Below, in pieces: positions 1 to 10,430 of a stretch of 64,000 nt of DNA. The translations under genes were made by a program, and so were the position numbers. Location of the stretch: the NCBI GenBank assembly GCA_017893485.1, contig JACEHZ010000200.1, positions 62,001 to 126,000 on the forward strand, written 5' to 3'. Position 1 is the stretch's first letter; each line of letters opens with the position of its first letter. The DNA comes from Hemerocallis citrina (taxonomy: Eukaryota > Streptophyta > Magnoliopsida > Asparagales > Asphodelaceae). The notes beneath the pieces were generated by a model, which was given only the letters and a program-made list of their open reading frames with translations, was not told the origin of the DNA and did no database searches.

Positions 1-516
1 TGAACGTCTAATGGATTCCCCAACCCATATGCCGTGGTCCTCTTCAGGCACCGTCAAGCCCAAATAATCTCGCACCAGTGCAACCTTGTTAAACATCAAA
101 TTGCCAGTGACGACCACCCCGTCAATTGGAAGACCCGAAATCACCGCTACATCTTGTAGGGTGACCGTCATCTCACCGCACGGTAAATGAAAGGTGTGTG
201 TCTCCGGCCTCCATCGCTCTACCAGTGCGGTAAGTAAGGCGTGGTCACACTTTATTTTGGCCAGCTTTGACATCCCGCTAAATCCACTGCTAACCAAATA
301 ATTTTCCATAGCAATACAGCGGGGGATCACAGGCATGATCTTGTGCATCCTGAAACTCATCTTTTCCACATCCTTGGTCCAAACGGCCTGTGATATGTGG
401 TCTTCTTGCAGAAACAGAACTGTAGGATCTAATGGACCAGGATGTCCCCGTGGTCCAAATGAAGACGTAGAAGAAGCACCAACACCATGCGAAGAAGATG
501 GTTGTGCAGGATCCAT
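1..516 (-). CDS. Plant mobile domain (PMD, aminotransferase-like/MAIN-like) protein, N-terminal part
   Basis: The frame is open from an ATG at 516 to the left edge, giving 172 codons; the C-terminus lies outside. Visible PMD signatures are GPLDPTVLFLQEDHIS near residue 35, VERWRPETHTFHLPCGE at residues 99-115 and TVTLQDVAVISGLPIDG at residues 117-133. The PMD family includes the Arabidopsis nuclear silencing proteins MAIN and MAIL1 and the PMD fusions annotated as 'protein phosphatase 7 long form'; many plant PMD copies lie inside transposable elements. An internal ATG at 309 is a weaker start because the PMD similarity begins upstream of it. The reading frame shows no lesion. The neighbouring palindromes and Mutator-like terminus (966-1,325) suggest a transposon-borne copy, but this is inference. 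Confidence 0.82.
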   Translation of the reverse strand, partial: MDPAQPSSSHGVGASSTSSFGPRGHPGPLDPTVLFLQEDHISQAVWTKDVEKMSFRMHKIMPVIPRCIAMENYLVSSGFSGMSKLAKIKCDHALLTALVERWRPETHTFHLPCGEMTVTLQDVAVISGLPIDGVVVTGNLMFNKVALVRDYLGLTVPEEDHGIWVGESIRRS

Positions 517-965
517 TGGCCTGTACACATTAACAAACACTAATCAACAACATTTTCAGTAGAAAATTTTTCAAAGTAAAGTACTTCAATATTTAAGAAT
601 TTGTGCTTCTCAAAAATTCAACATTTAGTAAACCCTACTTCACTAACAATACTTCCAAAATTACTACTTCAATAACCCTAATCTACAATATTTGTACTAT
701 ACTACATAATAAAACAGTCAAAATAAACTATACAAAATACAAATTAGGGTTTTTGGTTACTTACAAAGATTTCCGATTCGGAATGATAAGGAACTCTGAA
801 TGAAGGATTGAAGAGTATACTCCGAAATAGAAGTCAATAACACACCAAAGATCTTGTGGATTTTTTTTTTTAGAGCGTTTAGGGTTTTCGGTGTGGAAAA
901 TGTGAAGGAAAGAATCGAAGTGAAGAGGGGGAGAAGAAGGGGTTTTCGATTATAGGGAGTTGTGC

Positions 966-1058
966 AAAAAGAAAAGAACTGATGCCGTTATTCTGAAACA
1001 CGGCATCAGTACAAACTATGCCGTGTTTCAGAATAACGGCATCAGTTCTTTTCTTTTT
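966..1058. repeat. Perfect 41-bp inverted repeat with 11-nt loop
   Basis: Arms at 966-1006 and 1018-1058 are exactly complementary over 41 bp, separated by an 11-nt spacer. Each arm contains the GATGCCGTTATT word that recurs in the shorter palindromes just downstream. A transcript would form a 41-bp hairpin, a possible small-RNA precursor (inference). Confidence 0.9.
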
Positions 1059-1116
1059 TGCTTTCCAATCTCGAGTCAATGTTGATACATTAGAGATCTA
1101 TACTAAAAATAAGCAA

Positions 1117-1185
1117 TGCCGTTATTGGGAATAACGGCACGTAAATTTTTTCAAATGAAGATGCCGTTATTGGGAATAACGGCAT
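1117..1185. repeat. Two short palindromes, motif A, GGG loop
   Basis: Perfect palindromes at 1,117-1,139 (10-base arms) and 1,161-1,185 (11-base arms) have arms ending GCCGTTATT / AATAACGGC around a GGG loop. A broken third copy lies near 1,196-1,218. The same design recurs with co-varied arms in the foldbacks at 1,789-2,472 and 18,270-18,841. Confidence 0.85.
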
Positions 1186-1215
1186 ACAATTAGCTGATGC
1201 TGTTTTTCCCAATAA

Positions 1216-1325
1216 CGTTTGTTGCTGACGTGTCACAGACAAGGGCAAATCGCTAAATGTTTTCGAAACAAGGGTAGGTCGCTAATTATTTTCAAAAACA
1301 AGGGCATTTCGGCAAAATTTTCGTT
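1216..1325. mobile_element. Probable right terminus of a Mutator-like element next to the PMD gene
   Basis: The sequence reads GCTGACGTGTCAC, then three AAGGG...TCGCTAAT...TTTTC iterations, and ends CGGCAAAATTTTC near 1,325. The last 45 bases align with few differences to the right end of the element at 18,270-18,841, which ends CGGCAAAAAATTC and has a 9-bp target duplication. This suggests an element end here, with the matching left end outside the window. Confidence 0.5.
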
Positions 1326-1742
1326 GGTAAAGAAGGAAATTGTATTGTGTTTTACAACAACATGCATTCATCGCCAACCAACTATATTGCCTAGGAACGG
1401 CTAGACTTCTATACACAACTGTGGAATGTGCATACATGCTGGACTAAAGATGAGTTCAGCATAGCTGTCTGAGGGGTTAAAAATGCTTTCAATTGATATA
1501 GCAAGCCGATCCGAAGTATAATAAACAAACTCAATACTAGCATCACGAAAAGTTTGTATCTCTTTAAACTTTCAACAAGAGTTCAATCATGATTCAAGAT
1601 GAAACAAATAAGAAAACTTGTGTTTGCCTTGGACCAAATTTGTAAACAAGAGTTACATGACCCAGATGAGAAAGGAACCTCAGGTGAGATGGTAAGGCAT
1701 TGTCCATCCGAGGACATGCCTTCTTAGGGGGAAGAGGGGTAC

Positions 1743-1744
<2 letters not shown>

Positions 1745-1788
<44 letters not shown>
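1745..1788. repeat. (TA)n microsatellite, left flank of foldback element
   Basis: An uninterrupted run of 22 TA units. The run resumes at 2,473-2,502 on the other side of the foldback element, so the element sits inside a TA tract. Confidence 0.95.
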
Positions 1789-1791
<3 letters not shown>

Positions 1792-2470
1792 AAATGCTCA
1801 GTTGAAAACAAGTTTATTTTCACGGGTTGGAAAACACGAATCTGAGCCATCGGATCGATCATGATCGCGATCAGCGGCTCATATTGAGCCCGCCCATCAC
1901 CCTATATGACTTAAGTTGCAGAGGGTTATTTTGGGAATTTCGTCCCAAATAACTCTTCGCCTAATTCGTTTTGAAAAAAATAATATAACCTAGGCCGTTG
2001 TTGGGAACAACGGCTTAGGTTATAAAAAATTGAATCATAGGCCGTTGTTTGGAACAACGGCCTTGTTTTCAATATTTATAACATAGGCCGTTGTTGGGAA
2101 CAACGGCTTAGGCTATAAAATTTCTATAAATTTTTATAGAAATTTTATAGCCTTGGCCGTTGTTCCCAACAACGGCCTAGGTTATAAATATTGAAAACAA
2201 TGCTGTTGTTCCAAACAACGGCCTATGATTCAATTTTTTATAACCTAGGATGTTGTTCCCAACAACGGCCTTGGTTATATTACTTTTTTTAGAATCTGTT
2301 CAGCGAAGAGTTATTTGGGACGAAATTCCCAAAATAACCCTCCGCTCAACAATTGAAACGGGTTATGGGGAGGCAGATCTGAGCCGTTGATCACGATCAT
2401 GATCGATCCGATGGCTCAGATCGCTGTTTTCCAAATCCGTGAAAACAAACCCGTTTTCAATTGAGCATTT

Positions 2471-2472
<2 letters not shown>
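1789..2472. mobile_element. Foldback/MITE-like element inserted in a TA tract
   Basis: The whole 684 bp is close to one imperfect palindrome centred near 2,130. The left end GGGAAATGCTCAGTTGAAAA matches the inverted right end AGGAAATGCTCAATTGAAAA, and the similarity continues inward through GAGCCATCGGATCGATCATG. Each arm holds three smaller palindromes of motif A: left at 1,994-2,014, 2,040-2,062 and 2,087-2,107; right at 2,156-2,176 and near 2,202 and 2,250. Their arms are GCCGTTGTT / AACAACGGC with GGG, TGG or CCC loops. No coding capacity was seen, so it is non-autonomous. The transposase family is uncertain; insertion in TA tracts is known for Micron-like MITEs. Confidence 0.8.
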
Positions 2473-2507
<35 letters not shown>

Positions 2508-2519
2508 TTATTTATTTAA

Positions 2520-2720
2520 CATTTAATTATTCCGTACGGTACGGTAAAATACCGACTGAACCATATTCATACTGAAACCGAACCGGATTTTAAAACTCGG
2601 TACGGTTGTACCGTACCATACTTTTGGTAACCGAATTTTTCGGTACCGAATCGATTGGTTCGGTTAGAAAACCGGTCGATTGGCTCATTTCGGTATGATC
2701 GGCCACTCCTAGACAAGGGG
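2520..2720. repeat. CGGTAC-rich dispersed repeat fragment
   Basis: About 200 bp dense in CGGTACGGT, ACCGTACC and CCGAACCG words forming short inverted repeats. It looks like a degraded dispersed repeat, but I cannot assign a family. From 2,720 to 3,400 I see only AT-rich sequence with a duplicated AAATACTTGGTTTGTTTGTTTG near 2,806 and 2,830 and no supportable gene. Confidence 0.35.
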
Positions 2721-3700
2721 GTGTTTGTGGGATAGAAACATTGTAAATTTGCTTCTTATAGAATGCCACATCAGCATTCTCAATTTCAATATTTTTCGAA
2801 ATTTTAAAATACTTGGTTTGTTTGTTTGATAAAATACTTGGTTTGTTTGTTTGAGAGAAATGAAAGTTTGCTAAAATTTTGACGGGTCCTGGAAAAAGCC
2901 AAAAAATCAATTTAGCACAAAATTGTGACAAATTGATATGGTAAAGCTCATTCTCTCTTTCTCTTTAAATTTTTTTATTCTTTAAATTTTCCTGGAAAAT
3001 AAATAAATAAATGACACTGCGTCACTTCAGCATGTGAATTCAAGTTGTTTTCCTTACTAACAAACAATAAAAGAAAACAAAATATTAAAAATATTCATTT
3101 TGTTTTCACAACGGAAAATCTGAATATCAATTTTAAGTACTCACAAACAAACGGCCCCAAACTTGCATTGCCCAAGACAACACAAAACGTGTATCTCATG
3201 AAATCTAAATTGCAAGGGGAAAGGTACAAGCTTGCATTACCAGAGTACACAACACAAAAGTTCTATCAGGATGCAAAAACCACCGAAAATGAGAAAGTAG
3301 GGGAACCAGCTTCCCTTATGACGAGAAAATTTCTGAAATCTTTTTATTCAATCAAAAAGAGAACTCAGAAAATTTGACCCATGCAAGCTTTAGTTCTTGA
3401 GATGCAAAGAAAACTTCTCCTGAACTAACTCTACAACCACAAGCCATAATGTAGCATCAAGGTAAAGTATATACACATAACCTACCTATAAGAACAACAA
3501 GTACAAGAAGTAACTAATAATGATCTGTCATCAAGAACTTCGTCTCACAGTAGTATACACATTGTTTACAAGGAATTTTTTTCATCGGCTTCCTGAATGA
3601 ATCTTTCTGTTGGGTGTGCAGAGCTGAATATCAAAGCCTAAGAAAGATGTACACAATTTTCTCTACAGCCAGGCTGTTGTCCTTGTAGATTCACTATTCT

Positions 3701-3855
3701 TTAATCATCATAAGAACAGTGAGGACCAGCAGTGCACCCTGCATCAAATGGATCTTCAGAGCCACAACAATGCCAGTACTGGGAAACTTGCCCCGAATTG
3801 GGAGTGTTCATCGTTCCACCTGTGTACACGCTCTCAAATTTTCTCTTTGTTTCTC
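3701..3855 (-). CDS. CHORD-like zinc-binding protein, exon 2 of 2 (C-terminal)
   Basis: The minus strand from 3,855 reads residues 88-137 and stops with TAA at 3,701-3,703. It opens after a good acceptor (TTATTCCAG) and begins GETKRKFESVYTGGT once joined to exon 1. It contains QYWHCCGSEDPF (residues 112-123) and a GC-x4-H ending (126-132), followed by a short acidic tail. Together with C-x2-C and CRYH of exon 1 this gives the C/H spacing of a CHORD-type zinc-binding domain. Joined length is 259+155=414 nt, exactly 138 codons with stop. The sequence is undamaged, so the gene is probably functional. The downstream 3,400-3,700 is the likely 3' UTR. Confidence 0.85.
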
Positions 3856-4789
3856 CTGGAATAACAAAGCATTAACCCTAAGCGTAAGGCACACAAGTAA
3901 TATGATAACAAGCCGCCAATAGGGAAACAAAAGAAAAGAACAGAAAAGTAGAGTGGAAACAGATACTTTTTCTTCGTAGACGATTGTTAAAACATCCATC
4001 AGTGTTCAGTTATGAATATGCTAAGTCTACATAATATGACAATGGTTCGATATTAATGGTTATCAAGACTGACATATGGATCCCATTTGATCCCCACAAC
4101 ACGTGACCCGCATGCCAACAGCCCAAGGTATCAGATCGTTTTCTTCTTAAGACAGTATTTAGAACATCAGTAAGTGTTGTGTTCAGTTCTTGAGTATACT
4201 TGTAAATTTTATGGTTAGTATAGTTATTGTTCTTCTTCTTGAGTATACTCGTTAATGCAATAAAGGCTAGTCTTAATGGTTATTATGGTTTAATGCATGT
4301 AATTAACCTAAAAGCTGCTGCAGACCACCAGCATATCCTTCCATCACATTAAAATGTAAAGCATTTAGTTGTATGCCATCGTAACATGGTACAATATGAA
4401 TATAATGGTATATCATAGTCTGGTATGAGATAATGATGTAATTATATACCACATTCATATCATAGGATTTGTTGACATAATATTATAGTAAACATTGTTT
4501 ATGTTCTGCCCTATGTTTATTATACTTATTAGGCAAAATTAGGGAATATTCTCCCATGTTCTCTCACTTTAAACACTATCATCAAGAAGAAATTTCTCCA
4601 CTCTTTTGCCGTAATATTCAACATTGTATCAATACCCAGCCAGGTTCAATTCTGACCATGTGTGAACACAGGTTTTTTATTTTATTTATTTATTATTTTT
4701 TTTAAAAAAAAATAATACACTACCCACATTGGCGGACCTACATGGTGGTGATACATGGTGGTGAGGGTGGGCAGACCCAGGTCTTTTGT

Positions 4790-4796
<7 letters not shown>

Positions 4797-4843
<47 letters not shown>

Positions 4844-5332
4844 AAACACAAAGAAAGCTATCAAGTGGTTCTCCTTCAATCCCCTCAAAAATCAAAGGCC
4901 CAGATCTAACCTTACAAAACATATTCCCAAAAGTTCCCTCCAAAACTCAAATTCAAATCCCCCACCCAAAACAACTCCTATATTTATTTATTTATTTATT
5001 TCTCTCTCTCTCTCCCTCCCTCTTCTATTCAAAAAATTAAAAAAATAATTTTTTTTAAAAATTTATTTAAAATAAAAATTTTAAAAACTAAAAAAATTAA
5101 AAATTTAAAAGCTTTAAAAATGGAGATTGAATTATTCCTGGCAACGGGCAAACCTAGTATAAAATAAAACACAAAGAAAGCTATCAAGTGGCTCTCATTC
5201 AATAGGGTTGAAATCAATGGTCTAGATCTAACCTCACAAAACATATTTTCCCGCCCAAAAGTTCCCTCCCAAAACTCAAATTCAAATTCCCCCAAAACAA
5301 CTCCTTTATTTCTCTCTCTCTCTCTCTCTCTC
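4797..5332. repeat. (TA)n tract and a ~170-bp direct duplication
   Basis: A TA tract runs to about 4,840. Two related copies follow, at 4,841-5,017 and 5,164-5,332, both starting ATAAAACACAAAGAAAGCTA, containing CCAGATCTAACC or TCTAGATCTAACC and ending in (CT)n. The 150 bp between them is A/T-rich. No gene is seen. Confidence 0.75.
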
Positions 5333-5639
5333 TCATTCTTTCTCTATTTACTCAAAAATTTATTTTTTCAGATTTCAAGTTTGTAAATTTTTAGATTTTT
5401 TATGCATTTTTATTGCTCATGTTACATTGAAAATAACAAATATCTCATGAACAGTTAAATTTCATCATTTTCCACACTCAAAGTTCAAAAAAGTTGGATT
5501 TTATACCCTCATTTATAAAAAAATCTCAACATATACTAATGGAAATATGGACTTTTATTTACAACTAATTATTGTTTTATTATTCAAACCTGAGCTACAT
5601 AATTGTTGTTTTACTGTTTACAAGACTTTCGTATGTTGT

Positions 5640-5770
5640 GTCGTTCTGAAGACGTGCCGTAGGCACCGATGAAGTTGAAGGCGTAAGGCGCAACACAATT
5701 TCACTACCCCATAAAAAGCCTGAGGCACATGGCGCAATTTGAGGCGTAAGCCTCACTTAACCAAGGCTCA
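5640..5770. repeat. GAGGCG/CGCCTC palindromic repeat, copy 1
   Basis: Dense in GAGGCGTAAGCCTC-type self-complementary words (AAGGCGTAAGGCGC, GAGGCACATGGCGC). A related segment lies at 6,733-6,895. This looks like a dispersed non-coding repeat of uncertain class. Between them, 5,980-6,190 holds loose repetitions of ACAATATTACAGT and 6,200-6,730 shows no supportable gene. Confidence 0.4.
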
Positions 5771-6732
5771 TTATTACATTTGGGGGTTTTTTGAATTTAT
5801 AAATAAGATTATATAAACATGATAACATCATAGCAACAAAATATATCATACAATGACCAAGATGACTGTGTAAGTTATCATTTTTGTAAAACTACAATGT
5901 GTTCCTCTGTAATGTATAACTACAATGTGTTTCTTGCCCCAAAGACGAAGTGATACAATGTGTCCCTCTGTAAAACTACAATAATATCATGTTAATCTTG
6001 AATTCACACTTTCATATAGTAATAAGCATACAGTATTACAGTATCACAGTAATGAAGATATTTATCATACATCATACAATATTACAATATTACAGTAATG
6101 AGCAAAAAAATTACAATAGTATCAAATTAAATATTGCAGTAATGAGCATACAATATTACAGTATTACAGTCTTAGTAAATGGTAAGATATTTTGAAATAT
6201 TACAACAATAACATAAAGTTAGCCGCCATAAAATTTGGTCATGCTCTACACTGAAATATGATGCAATTTTTTGAATAAGACATGGTTTCATAATTATAGT
6301 AAATATGGAATGAACTAGCTTCACAATTTCGTTTCGAAGTAACTTGCAAAAACATCATAAGCGAAGATAGACGAAAACCCAAGATTGAAACCATACAAGT
6401 GTAAAATCAGAAAAGAAAAAAACCAGAATAGGAGTGGAGAGTCTGGAGACTGAGTAAAAAGGCCGGCGGCGCAGCCGATCTGCTTCCGCTGTAGCCGTTG
6501 ATCTGCTGTATGTTGTCGTGTCACCGCAGAGCTGCTTCGCTGTCGCCGCCGATGTTGAGAGGGGGAGGAGATTGATGAGGATGAGTGCAGACTGAGGAGT
6601 TAGGGAGGTGGAGATTGGGGTTAGAGTTTGGAATTGGAGATGAGAAAGAATTGGGGGAGTTACGGGATATGAGAAGGGTTGAAGATGGGTCGGGTTGTGA
6701 AGACGGGTCAGGTAGGGTCGGGTCTGTTATGT

Positions 6733-6895
6733 TCAGGCGCGTCTTTTGCTTGAGGCGAAAGCCTCGAGCCTTTGCTAAGGCGCGTCCAGGCGCAAGCCTG
6801 AGTAAAGCTTCGAACAAAAGGGAGCCTTAACTGAGGCTTGAGGCTCAAACTGTTGTTAAGCCTGAGCCCTGAGCCTGAGGCGAGCCTTCAACTAC
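6733..6895. repeat. GAGGCG/CGCCTC palindromic repeat, copy 2
   Basis: Contains TTGAGGCGAAAGCCTCGAG, CAGGCGCAAGCCTGAG and GAGCCTGAGGCGAGCC in the same style as the copy at 5,640-5,770, but not collinear with it. Likely a separate insertion of one repeat class. Confidence 0.4.
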
Positions 6896-6948
6896 ACTGG
6901 TAGGCATGTGCCCACGGGCAAATCTAGAATATATATATATATATATAG

Positions 6949-7070
6949 CCTGATCAGGTGCGAACTCGACCGCTAGCCGTCCGATGTTGAATCTTATCAT
7001 GAACAAGATGGATGATCATATGATCTGATCCTGCTGAGACGGCTAGCGGCCGAGTTCGCACATGATCAGG
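6949..7070. mobile_element. 122-bp MITE in a TA microsatellite
   Basis: Terminal inverted repeats of about 33 bp start CCTGATCAGGTGCGAACTCG at the left and, inverted, CCTGATCATGTGCGAACTCG at the right. They continue through CCGCTAGCCGTC with few mismatches around a ~55-bp centre. The left flank is a TA tract (6,930-6,947); a (CA)n tract lies just to the right (7,088-7,107). Non-coding. Confidence 0.7.
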
Positions 7071-7595
7071 TGTGAATCAAATCAGTGCTACACACACACA
7101 CACACACCCCCCTCCTAAGCTAAAATTAATATTTCAAATATTTTTTATACTTGGTTTTGGATTGTGAATAAACTTTTATTAATGTCTTTAATAAAATTAT
7201 TCTATATATTTTAAAATTTAAATATCCAAAAGTTTGAGAAAGTTTATTTTCATACTAAAAATATGTAATTGAATTTAATCTCATTATTTATGTTCTTAAT
7301 ATAATATTTTATCATTTAAAATTAAATGAGTAATGAATTTTACAAGTATTAGCTTTCTTATCATTAGGCGTGCAACTCAACTTGTACATACTCAACCATA
7401 TGTTAGAAAATAGTATAAGTTTTTTGCCTTATTTTTACCGGACGTGCAACTCAACTTGTACATATTAGACACACATTTACTCAACAAAACATTAGAAAAT
7501 AGTAAATATCATAACCAAATGCCCCATAGTTAAATAATATATGGTTTTTAATATCAAACTACAGCTTTATCGTCTTTGCCCTTGCATCTACAGCT

Positions 7596-7930
7596 TCAAC
7601 TAGAGTTTTTAATATCAAACTGTTTTTTTGTCTGGTAAATCCTTCGTAAAAATAACCACAATTCCTTACCAGTTGTAATCTTTTTCTCCTGCTCCATCAG
7701 ATTAGGAAGCACACAATCTGAAAGACAGTGACAATTCAAAGACAAAAAAACTTCATATTCATCAATTTCTAATGCCCTGAGTGACTTGGATGCCAACATA
7801 TCCTTGAGTTTCGCCATTTACAACCTAAAACTGAATATTCTCATCAATTCAGTAGCCTTGGCATTTAGACTGTGATCTTGATAGTTATCTTCTCTTGTAA
7901 TATATTTCAACATGTGTGCTCTGATACAAG
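7596..7930 (-). pseudogene. Copia gag fragment and PBS-like remnant
   Basis: The minus frame 7,817-7,596 encodes a 73-residue piece resembling the gag (UBN2-type) region of Tnt1-like copia elements: KSLRALEIDEYEVFLSLN, then a TTGKELWLFLRRIYQTKK segment. Just upstream on the same strand, 7,912-7,928 reads TATCAGAGCACAC, like the tRNA-Met primer site that follows a 5' LTR. No matching LTR pair or pol is recognised, so this is a decayed fragment. Confidence 0.45.
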
Positions 7931-8484
7931 ATGAAGGGACTAAAACCCACAGTGGAAATATATAACGTTGTACCAAGTACCAGCCGCCTCAGTGTGAGCA
8001 CCAAGAAAGAAAAAAAACAGTTGCAAACACACCAGATTTAAACGTTAAAAATGCTAAGAGAGCAGCAGAGATCCAGTATCATGATAAGGAGTAGAATGAT
8101 CATTTACGACCCATGAGGTTACACTACAAAACTTACAAATCCTTATCTCTTTAAGATAACGGATAACCCCCTCTCTTTGGTTATCCTTACTAATTATTTT
8201 CTTTGTGGGCACACCCTTACAAAACCCCAATAAATAAATGATGTTATATATTCTTTTTATAATCATCCAGTTCCTTCAAAATTGAGCTGAGACGAACTTT
8301 AAAAACTGGTTTTAACACACAACCACACCCCTTTAGAGTTGTCTAACTGACAGTTGCAGGAATCCAATCGAGAAACTAATTGAAGGACCCCATTCGATTT
8401 GATACAAGGGTTTTGGGGCACTGTGCCTTTGATGAAAACCCTCTGCTTGCTAGTTGTAATGGTTCAATCCACCTCCTTCACTCC

Positions 8485-8790
8485 TGTTAGAATTAATATA
8501 TAAATATCAACCCTTACCACAATTTTGGAGTTCTGGTAAACTGCTAAGGTCTTTCACATGGTATCAAAGCCACCCAAGTCCTCATGCTGTACTATATTAA
8601 ATGTGATTAAAAAAAATACCGATGGGTACAATCCAGGTCCAGTCCAGGTCTCGTCCACAAAGATGGCCCTTAATCTGCTTGAAAGTGTTAGAATTAATAT
8701 AAATTCTAACCCTCAATCCGTATCACAACTTCGGAGTTTCGGTTGATTACGAGTAACTAATCAGCAATCTATTACCTATCCTTTCTAATA
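8485..8790 (+). mobile_element. TRIM-like miniature LTR element, degraded
   Basis: TGTTAGAATTAATAT starts a segment at 8,485 and again at 8,686; both continue as ACCC...CACAA.TT.GGAGTT. The first copy ends TTTCACA at 8,558, followed at once by TGGTATCAAAGC (8,559-8,570), one mismatch from a tRNA-Met primer-binding site. The internal region is only ~115 bp and non-coding, matching the TRIM design. The right boundary and target duplication are not clear. From 8,790 to 9,120 nothing else is seen. Confidence 0.55.
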
Positions 8791-9120
8791 CAAAGTTTAC
8801 TATCGTCTACAAAATGTGGAGGAAGGTGACTAGCCATCTAGAGTTATTTAAGCTCCTCCCTTGTCCATAGAAAGAATTTTCGGTCATGTAAATGACCAAA
8901 TAAAATATAACTAACATCCTTCCATATCTGGTGCTACATTATTATTATCCATTTCATAAAGCCTTGTGATCTATAGCTATCCCCCTTTCTTTATGTGAAA
9001 AAGCTACAGGTAATGCTTAGGAAGAAGAGTTGAAGTACAAGCAATAAAGTTTCACCTGTTAACTAACTCGAATGATTATTTTACTCTCATATAATTTAAG
9101 CTCACATAAGCCTATAGAAC

Positions 9121-9539
9121 AATCCCAAAATCATTATAATTTAAGCTCACCTGTTAACTAACTCGAATGATTATAAAATCCTTTCTCTCACTTCAACTTG
9201 GCTTTCCATCCCAGGTGCTAGGAAGAAAGCAAGGACGAGGATCCTATTCCCTAGAGGTGATGCGAGCTCTGGCAACGGCAACTTCTGATCGACACGCCTC
9301 GTCCCACCCTAGCCTGACTGTTGAGGGTGGCAGTTTCTGTACCCTTTTGAAGCTTGCATGCTTAGCTGATTGCTTTTCTTTTGTATAAGAAATTTGATGT
9401 ATTATGAGACTTTGTATTTTGGGAGATGTAGTGGGACTATGTATTGTCTTTGTATTTGCTTCAGTTATCTATGAGATTTGATGGCAATTCTCTTGCCATC
9501 TTTTAATCAAAAAATAAATAAATAAATCCCAAAATCATT
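9121..9539 (+). mobile_element. Tailed retroinsertion (SINE-like or 3' fragment of a LINE)
   Basis: An insert at 9,136-9,524 is bracketed by a 15-bp target duplication AATCCCAAAATCATT (9,121-9,135 and 9,525-9,539). Its right end carries a perfect 8-bp-stem hairpin GATGGCAA/TTGCCATC (9,480-9,500) followed by an A-rich (AATA)n tail. This hairpin-plus-simple-tail arrangement is typical of target-primed retroposons. The first ~40 bp repeat a segment of the left flank (TCACCTGTTAACTAACTCGA at about 9,054 and 9,150), so the 5' junction is complex. No open frame is convincing. Confidence 0.6.
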
Positions 9540-9797
9540 TTCTTCTGATTTCAAATCAACACACCTATTTTAAACCCTCTATTACAGCCATCCAAACCCC
9601 TTAACCAATGCCCATATCATCACCTACGCCATGTTGGATACAAAGGCAAAACACCTACAAGTAATTTTTCAAGTGGATAGAGGAATCCAACCTATAGGTT
9701 GCATACCTATACCTCCATTTTTTTGCTTCAAAATAAAACTTGGTTTTGATCGGTGTTTTGATACCTATAATTATCTTAACTTTAGGGCAATTTATGT

Positions 9798-10361
9798 TGA
9801 TATGGCTAAAAATGGGATTAAATCGAGACCGTTCAAATCGGGCACGAATCTCAAAGCTCGGGGGTAAAATGGTAATTTCATCTACAAACGGGTCTGAAAT
9901 GGGAAATGGGCCTTTTTCTAAAAGCCCAATAACCGATAAACGGATCCGTCTTACAGGGTACAGATTCCAACCCGTAAGAAACCCGGTCCAGCTGGATAGA
10001 ATTAGGGTTGATGATTGTCCTTAATTAACGGTCCTGATCACTTCTATCCATCCATTGGGAAGTAGGGATTTGATCTGATCCTGAAACTGATTCCTAAGGC
10101 GGCTATAAATACTCCCCTCCTCCACTGTTATCAGGTAATCAATCTTTTGCCAATCAAACATCTTTCATAATCTTCTTGATTACTGACTAGAGCGTCGGAG
10201 GGTGCGTCGCCGGAATCAACCCCGGTATTTTGTACTTTTTGCAGGTCAACGGCGGGAGATCACGGTCAAACTCCGGTGGAGGTGTTTCAAGTTTGACTAT
10301 TCAACATCCTAAGAATCCACAAATCTATCTGTTTGCCCCCACACCGATTTCAGCGGCAACA
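9798..10361 (+). repeat. 5' LTR of the Tat-like element
   Basis: Starts TGATATGGC and ends GGCAACA. TATAAATA at 10,104-10,111 is the likely TATA box. The sequence just after, from about 10,364 (GATTGGCACCGTCTGTGGGA), occupies the primer-binding position and matches the form seen in Tat-type plant elements. Confidence 0.85.
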
Positions 10362-10430
10362 GATTGGCACCGTCTGTGGGAACACGAATAGCAATCCAAC
10401 CTCTTCCGCCGGTCAATACCGCCTCCAGCC

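Noticed and set aside
335..562. Plus-strand 75-codon frame
   Set aside because: Antisense to the PMD coding sequence.
966..2270. Regularly spaced short palindromes as a CRISPR array
   Set aside because: Plant nuclear context, irregular spacing, related rather than unique spacers and no cas genes; these are transposon palindromes.
3808..3999. Minus-strand frame starting upstream of exon 2
   Set aside because: Reads the exon in the wrong phase and across the splice acceptor; the joined exon frame is clearly the coding one.
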